Assembly (NCBI RefSeq): GCF_003945595.2
Contig: NW_024104140.1
Coordinates: 930,001 to 994,000, forward strand
Direction: 5' to 3'
From: Pipra filicauda
Taxonomy: Eukaryota; Chordata; Aves; Passeriformes; Pipridae
Length of the DNA stretch: 64,000 nucleotides
A program made the translations under genes and the position numbers. The first letter of the stretch is position 1, and every line of letters begins with the position of its first letter. The notes beneath the pieces were generated by a model. That model did not search any database, had not been told where the DNA came from, and was given only the letters and a program-made list of their open reading frames with translations. Below are positions 27,901 to 42,900 of the stretch, piece after piece.

Positions 27901-30900
27901 CAGGGGACAGGGTCCCTTGTAGGCTTACTGACACCTCTTTCTACATTCAGACATTCCAGAGAAGTGAAATTGCTCTAGAGCCTAATGTGGAATTTAATTT
28001 CTCTTGTTCAGGTTCAAAAGAAATGGGATTACCAGTGGTTTCCAGCTTTCCTTAGTGGCCTGCCCCGCAGTAAACCTCCATTTATGAAGACTGATAGGCA
28101 CTTCACTTGTGGGTATTCTGGCTTCTAAGAAGTCACATGGGGGGTTCAGGGCTATAGTGGCTAACACTGAGGTTTTAACCACAAATGCACTGGAGTATAA
28201 CAAACAACTAACAAAATGCACTGGAGTATACTCACTAACTTGTAAAAACATAGCAGCCTATTATATTATTCCTATATATTCATATTATTTATCATTACAT
28301 ATCATCATTATGTATCATAACACTACAACTGACAGAAGAATACTCTGCTCTCTAATTCTCTTCCTTTTCACTTGTCAACAAAATTTAAAAAAAAATAGCA
28401 GCCCATGAAGTTTTGCAATTTCAAGGTACAAATTTTGATGAAATTCTAGAGTATTTGGTTACCCATATAAAATCAGTCTAGTGTATTTTAGGATTCACAG
28501 GGTGGGAAAGATAAAGGAAAGGGAATCCAATATAAAAAATATCTAGAAGTTCCAATCTTCTAGATTTAAAGAAAAGTGGGACATTCAACCAGAGTTCCTT
28601 GACATAAAGCAAGATTTTTCTAAGGAAAAAATAAGATATTTTTCCCTGTAAAAAGGCAAAATCTACACCCCTTATTTTCTTTACTTCCAACTAAGTTTTT
28701 CCAAAGTAGGAAAAAGCATATTGTTGTAAAATACTGAAAAAGGCAGAACTTTCATACACTGGGGGCATCCCAGCATACCTCCTGAATGGCTGTCATGACA
28801 ACATGTTGAACTGATTCTTCCATCATCATTATGGTCTGGATGTACTCTGAAAAAAAAAAAAAGAGCATTCTGAAACGTCACGGTTAAAATTCAAGTCAGA
28901 GAACAGAAGATCAGAAACTGCATCCTTCCTACAAAATGAGTAGGTGCCATGGATGACACTGAAATGCATAATCACCAGTCAAGTCCCACCACAACAAACT
29001 CAACAGGATTTTATCAGAAGTCTGATCAGACATAAATCCAGCTTATTTGAACTCTACAACAACCAAAAAAGTACATAATTATCTTTTCCTTCTGGCACCT
29101 CACAGTTCTGTTATAACTACTTTCAGTCCTTTTCTCCATTTGTTCCCAAACTAGTCAGGCTCTTCAGGTACACAATCCTTGCATAGGTTGTACTTTTCCA
29201 TAAGTTTAACAATAATGTCCTGCCTTCCTACAGCATTCTCATTTCAAAGCATTTTCACATCCATTCTTGCTTTCTGCTCTTATTCCTGTGTTATCCCACA
29301 AATTAAGTCCCCCTCCACTTTTTCACTCCTCACCTATGTATGTATAGATGTGAGTTACAGATGAGATACTTTGAGAAACAATACAGTGGTCAGAAGGGCA
29401 AATTCTGACATTTAGACTAAGTCAAGGAGTTAATGACTTGCCCAGTATAATGCAGTTTCCAGATAGATATGAACTCCTTTACACATGACCTGTATTCTTT
29501 CAATGATGTGCCTAAGGGAAAGATACTGGGGAAAAGTCAACTCTAACTGGTTAATTACCTCATGCCAAATCTCACTCCAAGTACATAAAACTAGACTGTT
29601 CTGATATTTCAAACATGTACATTTTTAATATCCAAACTGAGAGAGTAAAGGACAGACAAGAATAAGATATACTTCCCACCTGAGGGTGACAAATAGTCAC
29701 CCAAAGGAAGGAAGATAATTTTACAGAAAACAGAGAGGACAGGAGGGTTAATAAACCAGTTATTTATATACTCATGGAATAACATTCCCTCTACTTTAAT
29801 TAATAAGATAGCCAGACCATCTCCTGTTTAAGAGAACAAAAGTAATTTCAGAAGGAGAAACTAAAGTGATTTAGTCACCTGAGAAAACTGAAAGGGGAAA
29901 CTAGCAGTAAAAGTTAAGATGAATCAAGCAAGAGGAAGACAAAAGGTCTTAAACCCTGGCTGCCACCAAAACCAGATTGAGTTAAATCAGAAGAGACATA
30001 TATTTGGTGCAACTGTAACGTAAACGCAGTAGAAATAGTCTTATTTTCCCAAACATGTATTTTCTATTCATATGACCATGTCTTGTGTTTTAAGTGTTTA
30101 GAATGAATGTTTGCAGTTGCTCTCAGAAACTACAGCATCCTAGATCACACCAGACACATCTTCAGGCAAAGCTTTCACCCGTGTAGTTAAGGTAATGACT
30201 GGAATGCATTCCTAAAATCAGGAGTCACACAGAATAATGCAACAATCACATATGTCCATTCTTAACTATCGTAATCTACCTCATAAATGGTTAAAAGGTA
30301 GGCCCCAGAATTTTCCTTTGTAGAGTGATTTTTCAGCTCAGCAAACCCAAATTGAAAATATGTATGTTGGAAGCAAAATCAATTCCACAGTGTGAGTCTC
30401 CAAAACTAAGGAAGCTTTTAACAAAACGACAGTTACTACCCGTAGGACAAAATCATGTCACCACTGAAAAAAACCCTACATTTGTCTCTGACAGAAACAC
30501 GGGAAATAGAGTTTTTCCTCTAAGTATTTACATAACAAGCAAGAAAACATGCTCTTAAAATTTATTACCTTGCTTCTGTTCACAATTCACAGCGCATCCC
30601 AAAATAAGCTGAAGCATTCTCCCAAGCTCTGCAGCATCAGCATGCTCTCCAATTAGGTTAACATCAGGAAGGGTGAAGTCATTTATCTGTTGCCCCAGAA
30701 TCTGTGTAAAGACCCAGTAATTACATGGCTGTATCACTGCACATATACATACACACACATTTTGTACAACAATGGTTCATAATCAACAAGAGCAGTTCAC
30801 TCTTACTTTAAATCCACCTTTAAAACAAAGTATATCGCCTAACATCCAAATATTAAATCATACTGTTTGACACAAATAATATTTAGGAGAAGACAAACAT

Positions 30901-33900
30901 GACCAACACGACACTTATGAGCATCGACTCATAAGCAACTACGAGTTACACACTTGGCAAGATTTTTTTTCTTCAGATAGAAGGTAACAAAAGCAGGCCA
31001 CCACACGGATAATTGATTTTTTTTTAAAGCACTCCATTAAAAAAACCCAACAACTAAAAACACCTCATGTAGCATAAAATATTATACACAAATCTGACAT
31101 TTCTTACTACTATAAAGCCAAGAAATTAAATATTTCACCTATACAATACATATGTCTAACACTGACAGGTGAAAAATATAAGCAAAAAACTCAGATCACT
31201 AAGCCTTGCACTTCTAGCAAATTTAAGGATAACTTGCAAGTCTCACAGCTAAGAGAGATGTTCCATGGAAGATAATCTCAGTTAGTAGTACAATGATATG
31301 TAATTAAACAGCCCACATGCAGAAAGAAAGAAAAAAACCAACAAAACAAAAGCCCATGTGACTCACAATAGTGTTATCTGATTTATCATTACGACTACAT
31401 TAATGATTGTCAGTAGATGGAATTAAACAATTCTGCTAAATTGCTCTTTATTGAAGAGAGGCTTGAAAATATGAATATGAAATTTGGAATTAAAACACAT
31501 CTATGACACATTAATTGGAGATAAAAAGAAACTAACTTCTTAAACAGGGTGTAATAAGGAAACAATGACTATAGAGGGAATCAGTCGTTTGCTGCTTGCC
31601 CTTTACGTGCAATACTTGAGAAAACAAGAAACTAGGTAAAGGTATTTAGAAAAAGTATGTAATGTATATGAAGACCACAAAGAAAACAAGGCACTCAGAA
31701 GTTTCTAGAGTTGGTTTTTGTGGGAGTGTTGTGGTTGAGTTTTTCTTGTTGTGTTTGGTGCTTTTTGTGTTGTGGAATTTTTTAAACAGTTTTCTCAAAG
31801 AATTAGTTTCAACACTGCTAAAAATATCTGTCTACTTTAAAGGACCCAGATTCATTCCTGTTGGAAAAAAAAAACAAACCTGAAAGAAATACGAAAATGG
31901 AGGATAGACTTTGCAGTAACTATTTTGAGATGAAAAAGAGCATTTAACCCTTTTTCAAAATGTTACGAAATACCTTTAAAAACTAAGTAAATATCTTTAC
32001 AAAAAAATTTTAAAAATTTCAGTTCCAGAGGAGTAGAATTCTGCAGCAAGATTAGTGGGGCATAACAAAGCATGCGAGCTATAAATAGTTAACTTTGGCT
32101 TCTTGTTCTTCCATAGTATAATTGATAAAGACAGCAATGTAACATAGCTATTGAAAGACTGTCCTCCTGAACACAACACAAATTTCTGAATTCTGGAGAA
32201 GGGAAAATGTTAGCATATACATTTTTCAAAGTCTTTTAGCTACATCAGGTAAAATCCACATGCAATCACACCTATATTTTAGTACAAGGTGGCTCTAGGA
32301 GAAGGAATCAGATTGAGGAAAACATAAGCAGGATTCATAGTAGAATCCTGTCATCTCAACTATCACCACCAGCATCGCCTCCCTCAGCAGAAAAAAAAAA
32401 GAAACTAAACCAAATTCCAGTCAGACTTATAAATGTGCATTACCTTTGCAGAAGTTAGTCAGCTTGAAACAGCTCAGAACTTGCCTAGTAGTAAAGTTTT
32501 CACACCAGAGACTTAATCATCATATATACTAACCAGTCAAAAAGAAGCTTGCATCACTTTGTCTTAGTAATATTAATTTTCCATAACAAAACCCCAATGT
32601 TTCTTTTTGGTATTTCCAGTTATGACCAGCTTGCCTAACCACCGATTTTCAACATTTATTTCAACATGGACATCTAACCACTTGCTGAATGGCTCATAAG
32701 TCTAACTTTTTTTCTGAAAGACTTCAGTTTATTAACAAATAACTTAATCTCTGAAGTATTTATGAGAAGTTAATATTTTGAGACAAGCATAGATTTTGTG
32801 CTGCAGCCTGTACAGATCAATTTGCCTCAAAACATCACTGAAACTGAAAACATATTTCAGCTGAAGATTCACCACTGGAAAAAATACTGTATTCTGACTC
32901 CTCTGTAATGGTTAATTTCTGAGTTTTCTCAGAATAAGAGAAAATGCCACGGGGTGACTCCAATATTCCAGAATTAAAATATTTCATATAAAATCTTAAT
33001 GTGGGGAGAGGCAAGAAACGCTTTACTCTCTCTCCTTACGAGAAAAATAAGGGAAAAGGTAGACTTTAACTGCAGAGGAGGAGGGGAAAAAACAAAAATC
33101 AAACACAGGTGCTGTTGAAGTCCATGACCAGAACATACTCAGTAAGGCCATCTAATGTTTGTATGACAGAATTTGCACATCAGGCTTCCCTGGGACCTCT
33201 GAGTAGTCAATAAAACAGGTGAGAAGTTTTAGAGAAGGCTAAGACTGGAGAACAGGCCATGAATCACTATCTATGCCAAGAAAACATCAGTACTTCACTT
33301 GTAGAATACAATTTATATTCAACCGGTTAACTAAAATATGTAACTATAAAGGTATGTAGATGTAGATTATTTAAAACCATTCTTACCTCATGATTGTAAT
33401 CCAATATTCCTTTCAAAATTTTCTTCAGGTTGCTTACCTATTTGACAAGAAGGAGGAAATACAATAAATACAGGAGATAAATTACAGAGAAATGATCTTA
33501 AAGTAAGTAATCACAGAGGAATCACACAAAAGAAGCATATAATTACATAATCATGAAATTTATGCAATAGTCTCTTATGATCAGACTTCCAGACAGGATC
33601 AAAAATCTTTATTAATTGAAAGAATCCATTTCTATCTATGAAAAAGATCACATTGTCTTGGATAGGCTTTAGATCAAATTTTAAAGCACAAATTTTTTTT
33701 GAGCACTTGTTTATCTTAGGATTATCTTTGTATCCAGAAGTTGAAGCATTCTTTTCCTCCTTTCTTCTCTTGAAGTATCCTAGTAATCCACTCTCTGTAG
33801 AGGTAAACCTCTTCTTCCAAACCAAAACCAGCTATTGCTCAATATTCTCCTTTATTCCCAACCAATGTAAATTTAAATTGTTATCTTTCTCAATAATTAT

Positions 33901-36900
33901 TCCTCTTAGTTCTTTCATTTTTATTCTTGTCATTCCCTCCCCACCCCCCTCTCAGTTCTTACAATTGAATGTCTGTCTTACAGTATCAAGGCAAAATTCA
34001 CATTTCTCAGTGATGACTTCACTGCTATACAAAGGTAGCTTCTGTTCACTTGCATAACCAACAGCACCAGTTAAGTGTCTCCTGCTGTACAGAATCTATG
34101 CCACATTTCCCTAGTACTGAATACTGCTCCCTTTCCAAAAACCCATTTGCATCACGCCTCTGAGAATAAAGGGTGTGTTTAAAATTATAAAGATGCCCAG
34201 TGGGTCTCGTAGGTGAAATTTAGACCAAAAAAAAGCTGAAAGTTACTTTACTGAAAGTAACTTCAACAGATTACCACCAATTTATGGTCAAGTATTTAGG
34301 CAAAGAATTCAGATAATAGTAGGAGTGCACTGTTTCCTGGGATGGAGGAGCAGTTGAGGGAGCTGGGGTTGTTTAGCTTGGAGAAAAGGAAGCTTAGGGG
34401 TGACTTTATCACCTTCTGCAGCTACTTGAAAGGATGTTGTATCTAGGGAGTTTGTCAAGTTGTGCCAGGGCAGGTATAGATTGGGTATTAGGAAGCATAT
34501 TTTCACCAAAAAGAGTTATCAAGCATCGGAATAGGCTGCCCAGGGAAGCGACTGAGTCACCATCCCTGGGGTGTGCAAAGAGGTGTGAATGAGATGCATA
34601 GATATGGTGCGTTGGGACATGGCTTATTGGTGGCCTTGGTAGGGTTGGGTTTATGGTTTGATTCTATGATCTTAAGGATCTTTTCTGGTCTAAATGATCC
34701 TATGACTCCATGAAGTCTAAACAGGATCTGCAGAGAATGAAAGTGATTGAAATAGGACTCACAAAGGTCTGCTGCTGACTGCAGTAGCCACAGCAGCAAA
34801 CTGAAACTATAACGAAGGGAGAGCAAAACCTCTCAAGTTCCAACTGTCTTTGAAGCCCACAATAACTTTTAGACTCTTGATTGCATTCCAGAAATACTCA
34901 ATTACGAGATTCTGTCCACTGACAGAAGTCATTTACCTTTCAAACGATATGATGAAGCACTGTTAGGAAACATGATACTGAAATCCAGGGACAAACTCAA
35001 CACTTCAACACAGTCAACAGACAAAACGAGGTGATGAAAGCAAAATCCAAACTCAAGAAAGGAACAGACTACATACACACACTAAAAGATTTTTGCCATG
35101 AGATCCACAGTGATAACATCTGATTACCTTACTCCTATTAATCCGCTCCCCTTTGGAAAGAAGCACCAGAAACTGATCCCTTATTAAGATGTAAGAACAT
35201 TTTTGTCTTCAAAATCACTGAATTTTAAGTGACGCAAGAAACAAAAACTCATTTGGACTTGAAAAGCGACACATCAAATACCCTGACAACCTAGAATGAG
35301 AACTGGAGATGCTACTTTATAGTAAGTATATAACAACATTTACTGTCCCTCCCATAACAGCATAATAATTAGTTTACACCCTCTACTCTGGAACATACAC
35401 TTTTTCTGCACTACCCAGCATGTTTCTGTAAGAGCTACAACTATCTCTTAGCTATCTGCCCAAAAGCAACCACCACCACCACTCAAATGCAATGCACAAT
35501 CATAACCAAAGTCTGCAACAGATTTAAGAATTTAAAGAAATTAAGAAATTTTATTTTTATGTCAAATCACCACAAAGAATACTGCGCTGATTGGAACATA
35601 ATTTTCAAACTTGATTCATTGAAATCTTCCAGTTTGTAATTTACCTGAGTCTGCTGCAGAAAGAGCCACAGAAACGCAAAGGCCATGTTGCAGAATTTAA
35701 GTCCAGTTTACCGATGAGAACATTGTGAGGAACCTTGAACTTGAACATAATCCCAAAAAAATGAGAAACAAAAAGGAAAGTATCCACCTATGAAATACTT
35801 CATTTCCCCTTTCCTTGTAAGCATTTTTTAAGTAAAAGCCCTTAAACACAAAGAGTCATCTTCATCTATATAACCTTCATAAAGCTTAGAGTTGAGATAC
35901 TGGAACAAAACCAATATTGATCAAAATCTGTCACAAAAACTAGCACACAGGGCAGAATCCTTGGAAAAAGAGAACAACAAACAAAATCAAAAAGAAATCT
36001 TGACTTTGCAATCCTATTTTATTCCACTGTCAACCAACAGTATTAGTAACTTGCTTTCAAGAATTAACTGTACCATCTTTATATCTGGCACGTAATCAGT
36101 CAACTGTGAGGGTAAAGCAGTTTCTTTATAGACTGACTTAAACTTAACAATGATTTTCAGTATTACTCAGAGGGCTCTCAGCTTTTTTTTTTAACTCATT
36201 TGCAGTGAATATACTTAGAATGGTTCTACTGCCACCAGCAGAGAATCATCACAGAGAAACTATCACCAATGTTTTGTACTTTGAGATTCAACTCAGCAGC
36301 TCCACTAACATTTCTGAGGTCATAGCACAAGGAAGGCAGACTGTAAGCAGCTGAATGAAAATGAACAGCCTGAGAAAGTGTAAAAGACAACCAATTAGAT
36401 CGGAAATCTAAATCACAGCAGGTGATGGTTGCTCAGAATTACTTTTCTCTTTCTTAAGCACATGGGGAAAACCTAACTCTAGTTAATGAAGACCATTAAA
36501 TTATGTAATGACAGAACACAATAGATAGAATTTCAAATATCAACCATGACTATTAAGTGCCATATCATCCTTTGGACATTAGCCCACGACTACATGGGAT
36601 GGCTGTTTGCTTGCATCAGCAATGTGACTTCCTCCTTTTCCATACAAAGCACATACACTACCCTCCCAATCCCTTTTAACATCCATTCCCTGCATCCATA
36701 CCTCTGTTGGAAAACACATGAAACTTCCTGGGGTAAAAAAAAGTCACAACTATGCTCAAAAGCTGTTGCAGCTCACAACAGATGGACCATTAGGTGTTTC
36801 TAGACAAATCTCTCTCCATTTTCAATCTCTTTTTCCATCTGCCCTTTCTGTTTTATTTCCCCAATCTCCTTTCACAAAGGGCGGGAGCTATTGCATCCAC

Positions 36901-39900
36901 AAAGGCAACCTGCATGTTCTCAATCCTTCTTTGGACACTTAAATTTCACTAATATCCACAGCAGAGCTGTGTGAGTGTTCTCCATGTTCAATTATCACTA
37001 CCCTCTCAGGCAGTAGCCATCTGGCTATAGTATAGTACTACATACTCAGCACACAGCTTTCAGTATGAGATTGACCCTTAGAACACAGCATTAACCCGAT
37101 AAACTGACTGGAATGAATGCAGGGATGATGTGATCTGGCAACACCATTCAACCCAATGTTTGGTCTTTTTCTCTCCTATTTTTCTTTTATGAAATCCTTT
37201 TATGAAAACCTGTCATATGAAATCTCTATTTATTTAGTTACAATTTACTCTCTGTTTCCAACCTCAGGTCTGTCTAGATTTCTCTCTTTATGAATTTAGT
37301 TGTGTAACGAAGGGAAAGCCTGATGAAGTGGACAGCAGAAAATGCCCTTAAGCTTGTGATGGTTGACAAAAAGGGGACATGGGTTATCTAGCCTTTTGTT
37401 TTTTCTCCAACATTATAACAGCCAGCCCCCAATTTTGCATTATTCTTAGTATGACTGAAATCCTGTTTGTGCTGAAGACCCTGTGTGAATTGACTTTGTT
37501 TATTTCAGATCCTGAGTAACCTCTGGAAGTGTTGCTATGGCACACTCTCAAGCGTTTCAAGAATTCAGATATCTCATTAAGGTGCATTCTTCCCATCTGC
37601 ACTTAAAAGGGGGGTGAGGGGTGAGAAGGGATAGGTGGGTGTGGGAGTGTGGGTGGGGAGGGAGCCTGTGCATGCATCGTTTGCATCGTTCCCACCACAC
37701 ACATTAGGTTTCTGACTTATACTGCATTTTGCAGAAGCATGTCTCATTGCTGATTACAGATTGAACTTAGAGAAAGACTATATCACTAGCTTTGGGGGCT
37801 ATCCCCCTTCAGACTGTCTTCTACAGAAAGAAAATCCCCAAAAGAACATATACAGCCACATCCTTGACAAGGAAAGAAAAATTAAATGCGGGTCTGAACC
37901 ACAGACAGCAGTCCCACGTGCAACTTATATTTGGAGATACTGTTGACTTAGGAATTAAGGATATATCAAAAGACAATTAAATATATCAGTCGCTAATTAT
38001 CTTTGTGACAGAAATGAATGCTGGCTTACAATACACCTATAATCTCTGCTTATTGCTTGAAGAAAAAAAAACATTCACATGACAGGCTTCCACCCATAAC
38101 AGATAAAAACCCTTTAAAAGGATGCTGATGAATAAGTGCTCCTTACCCTGCAAAAGAACAAGAAAGTAGTAGCAAAACAATGCTGTACACTGAAAACTAG
38201 CTTCCACTACTCCACCAGTCAAGCCAGCTTGTACTGTAGAAGAATTCAGAGCAAAAACAACTGTACTATTGCAGGGAGTCAAAATTAATTCTCAAAAATC
38301 ATGTTTGTTTACTTAGATTGCAGCATTCATTGGTTATTCCATTTTGCAATATTATACCAAACAGGTATCACTCAAACTGTACTAGTTGCAGAAAGTCTAG
38401 TGGCTCCTGCTGTTTGAACGTGCTATTCAGACCTGGAACAAACACAGCTTGCTACTATATACATCAATAAAATTGTACTTTAAACTGATGCTGTAGTCTG
38501 AATGCCAAAGCAAAAAGTCCAGAAGTCAAAAATCAAGGAAATAATATATTTCCTTCCTTTCCCAAGCTTCCCACACTGAATAGAAGGGGAGGAAAAAAAG
38601 GGGTGACAATTTTATCCCATACCTCAGACAGTCAACAGTTTATTCTGTAATTGCCAAAACTGACATGTGTGTATCAAATCAATAACTTGTACCTTGGTTA
38701 AGGAATTTCATTCCTGGAAAATTTTAGCAACAGAATTCCTTTCTGTGCTGTCTTCCATTTTCAATAAAGGTTTTATGTTCAAGATGTCATCTTCTTCAGC
38801 ATGAAATGCTAGGTCGTACACAATTTAAACTCTGACTATACTAAAGCATTCAGTTGTACATAATGAAAGAGATAATGGGTTTGCCTTTTATTTTTTTAAC
38901 CATCATAAAATTGCAGATGACAAGTAAGTTTCTTTGTTGCCCAAAGGAAGACACAAACTGTTCTGCGTGCTGATGTATGCAACCCTGAAGAAGTAACACG
39001 TTTCTCTACTAAACACTGGTCAGCTGTAAAAACTAGAATGTTTGCTGAATGGTTCCTACTTTGCAAGTCCACTGAGTTCTAACATTTCCCTTTTTCTATC
39101 CTGTGCATTTCTCAATCTCTCAAGTCTGGCAACTTGCCCTGAAACCAAGAACATAAAAAGATCCTTGTGAATTTATCCATTTCTTTTAAACTGGTACAGC
39201 AACAGGAAAAATATTTTTAATGACCACATTATTGCAGTTATCAGAAAATGAACTGCTAAACAAAAAAAATAATGAAAGCTGAGCCATATATTCTTGTTAT
39301 TCTCCATACAGGACAACACACAATTTAAAATTAATAATCACATCACCGATTACCTTCTCCCAGGTAACAAGTGACAGGACAGGACAGGACAAGAGGAAAT
39401 AGCCTAATGTTGTGCCAGGGAATTTTGGATTAAATATTAGGAAAAAACTTTCATGGAAAGTGTTGTAGAACATTGGAACAGACAGCTCAGCCAAGTGGTG
39501 GAGTCACCATCCCTGGAAGTGTTCAAAAAATACGCAGATATTGCATTTGGGGACACATTGTAATGGTGAACATGGTAGTGGCACTAGGTTGACAGTTAGA
39601 TTTGATCATAAATGTCTTTTCCAAGGCTTAATAAGTCTATGATTCTATCATTTTCTGAGTACTTCTATCAACAGTGATTAGGAGGGCTGTATCAGGCCTA
39701 CACTTACCTCTGCAGGCTCTCCTAACCAGAGTTTCACAAAGCAGAACTACCTGCACGTTAAATTTTGGATTGTTTTTATATATGTTCCCCTCCCAGACTG
39801 GTTCCTTCACTGAGGGCTTGTACATGTGGTGATTATTATACCATATGGTGTCAGAGGCAGAGAGTGACTGTGTTCAGCAAAAGGAATATAATGCAGTCAT

Positions 39901-42900
39901 TATCACGACTTGTGAGGCAGTGAGGTAATCCAGTTATCAATTCTCATGGCACTTCTTAAAACATGAAAGGAAATCTACAACATGGAGTCATTCAAGTATG
40001 CTGCCTACATGTTAAATCTAGTAACAAACACACGCCTAAAAGAAGGCTGCAGTGACGTGTGGGGGGGGTCAGTCTTCTCCCAATTAGCAAGTGACAGGAC
40101 AAGAGGAAATGGCCTCAAGTTGTACAAGGGGAAGTTTAGATGGGCTATTAGGAAAAAATCCTTCACCAAAAAGGTTATGTAGCACTGGAGCAGCCTGCCC
40201 AAGGAAGTGGTGGAGCCACTGTCCTCGGAGGTATTTAGATGTGTAGATGTGCCACTTGGGGACATGGTTCAGTGGTGGACTTGGCAGTGCTGAGTTAACA
40301 GTTGGACTTGATGATCTTAAAAGTCTTTTCCAGCCTAAATGATTCTATGAATAGAAATGCACAGACTGAAGTGTTCCCACAAGCCAGACTATAAATGACT
40401 GATTGGTTGATAGACATCTACTAATAATGTTTACTCACATATAAAGAAGAACACTTGGCAAACTATAGGATTACTCTTCTGGTTAAAAAAATAAGAGTTA
40501 AAGTATCACACTTATGTCTTCTAGTATTCTTCATGAAAAGGGAAGTGCTGTACAAAAAGCTGGATTATACATCCTTTTTAAACAAAAAAATAATAAGTCT
40601 TTAGTTCTTGTTTACATAGGTACATGAAAAACAAGATGGAATGACATCAGAAAGAAACTGAAATTTGACCCGATGTTTTTCCACTGTCAGTCACATAAGG
40701 AAGTTACTAGATTGCTCAGCTTTTTTTTTTTTTTCACACCTGCTAAGCCTTGCATCTGCCAAATTGGTGGGAGACATAAAAAAATATTTATTCCTCAAGC
40801 TCCATATGACAGCTACAGAAGCTGCTGCTCTGCTTTCAATCAGCTGAAATGCTATTATAACAAACAGTTCTCAATTTGTTGTTCTCCGCATTTAACAGTG
40901 AAGACTTCAATATGAAATACTTAAAAAATTAATACTTAGAAAAAAACCCCAAAGAAATATTTTACAGAAAAGTAAAATCTTGTATCCAGCCGTTCACTTG
41001 CAATTCCATACACTTCTTTGGAAAGGTCATTTAAATTAACTGCTCTACATGCAGCAGAACTCAAAAGAGTTTTAAAGCTTTTTTAAGGATGATGTCCTTT
41101 ATTCATCAGTCAGTCAATATATCCTCATCAATTTACCCACATTTTTGCTGGCAGCCCTACTAGACAAAACATTCTAAAGCATTCCAGACTTGCACACAGC
41201 TGGCCAGACAGCACAGACCATGCCGATAGGTCTACTGACTAAATCAAAACATACACAGCAGCAGCGTGCTCCATCTTTGTCTCAGGCAATTCAGCCAGTG
41301 ATGCTGACAAGCCTGCAAGTACTAAAGCTTTTCACAGCTGTAGCCATTCCTGAGATGCTCAGAATGGTTTTTGGTAGCTGGAACACAGGAAACATGAACT
41401 AACAGCCAAACCATAACTGCTCTGTTCTCCCAACTAGTCAGGCTAAAAATGGAAATTCAGAAAGGTGCATAGATCACTCTCTGAACAAAAGTACTCAGAA
41501 ACTACACTGCCATCTGCATGTACAACTGTGTTCTTTGGGTTCTAAAGCAAAATGTTCCTCAGTCATAGAACTGGAAACTTGATTGCCTTAAGGTTTGCAG
41601 AGAAAGTACTAGAATGCCAAGTGATACAAATGACCCAGCAAAAAGACTGTGGTGGAAAACCATGCTGAGTAGAAACACAGAAGAAACGCAACTTCCTCTC
41701 CTAAAGCTCAGCAGTTCCGCAGAACTGAAAAAGTAAAAGGAAGAAACACTTTGCCATTTTTCTTTAAATATATTGCTTATTATGCTCCTCTTTTTATGCA
41801 GCTGCTTCTCAGAGCTCCTTTTTTAAAGCTACTTTCACACTGTGCATTAAAAAGAAAAATCTTTCGTTCAACATCTGAAAAACAAGAGAGGTAATTGATG
41901 CATAAAATTTGTTTTAATATTTTCCTTTTAAATCATTGAAACCTATTTACAAGTTCAAAATGTCTTTTCTTTGCTAAACTGTGCAGTACTAAAACAACAT
42001 AAGAAATTTAAAATCAAATAAGTGTAACTAAAACAGTTGAAAATTCAAAATTATGTACTATAAAGCAAGGTCCTAATCTGGAAATATGCCAGTGTTTAGG
42101 CACAATACTGTATTAAGAACTGAAATAGAAATTCGCAGACAAGCAAAGTAATTCAAATACCTTCAGCCTCCAATTATCTCCTACTTCTGTTTTGATTCTG
42201 TTCAGCCAATTTTCATCGAAGTAAGCAGGGTCTCTGAAACACAAAGAGTGTAGAGTATTCATTAAAAACAGGTTAGAGAAACTGTGAGTACACCTTAGTC
42301 ATTAAGCCCCAATCTCAGGCTTGAGGTCATTTAAATGACTACCTCTTCTGTCTGACACGTTGCCTGAGTAGAGTAGTTCAGAATCCTATTACTACTCATT
42401 TTTCTAAGACCTTGCACCCTGTTGATGGCATAGCTTCATTTGTGTGCACTTGATCACTTACATCTCCAGCTACTTCAAGGCCACAGTGCCATGAAAATTG
42501 ACTTACCATTTTCATGCTAAATAATGACTCTAAGAAGCAACATGGCTAAGCATAAACAATATCTCTCACAAGGAAAATTATATTTGGACTGACTGGACAG
42601 CTGATATTGCATACCCAATTTACAACAATAAGGGCATCAATAACAGCATCAGCTGTTAATTTCAGGGTTAGAACTAACTCACTTTACTCAGGAAGCCTCA
42701 GGAAAAGAAAACAGGCAGTTTTTCTCAGTTACTACTGTAAAAATAACACATGGATCAGCAAACACCTTTTACAGTCTTGATGGGAGTCATAGGCTACCTA
42801 AACCTTTATATATGTCATTAGACATACGTAAGGAAGGTCCCTGAGAATTAAATCTAAGCTCAGTGTGGCAGTCCTCTTCCACAGATCCTATTGGTTTTTT

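Larger units (their letters stand above)
21774..28778 (-). other. HOOK3 intron 6
   Basis: 7.0 kb. It holds the A/C-rich tract (22399-22500), a CR1 RT fragment (26940-27330) and the 17-bp direct repeat (28183-28230). A less AT-rich, repeat-free piece at 23380-23660 and all other parts show nothing I recognise. Confidence 0.8.
33438..42160 (-). other. HOOK3 intron 3
   Basis: 8.7 kb. It holds three CR1 3' fragments, all antisense to the gene (34335-34714, 39353-39652, 40043-40352), a hairpin at 34240 and the G-rich tract at 37609-37663. The remaining sequence is unclassified. Confidence 0.85.

Noticed and set aside
33638..34057. 139-codon plus-strand ORF opposite intron 3
   Set aside because: Rich in Phe, Leu and Ser as expected of AT-rich DNA, without domain, signal or splice context; antisense to the gene.
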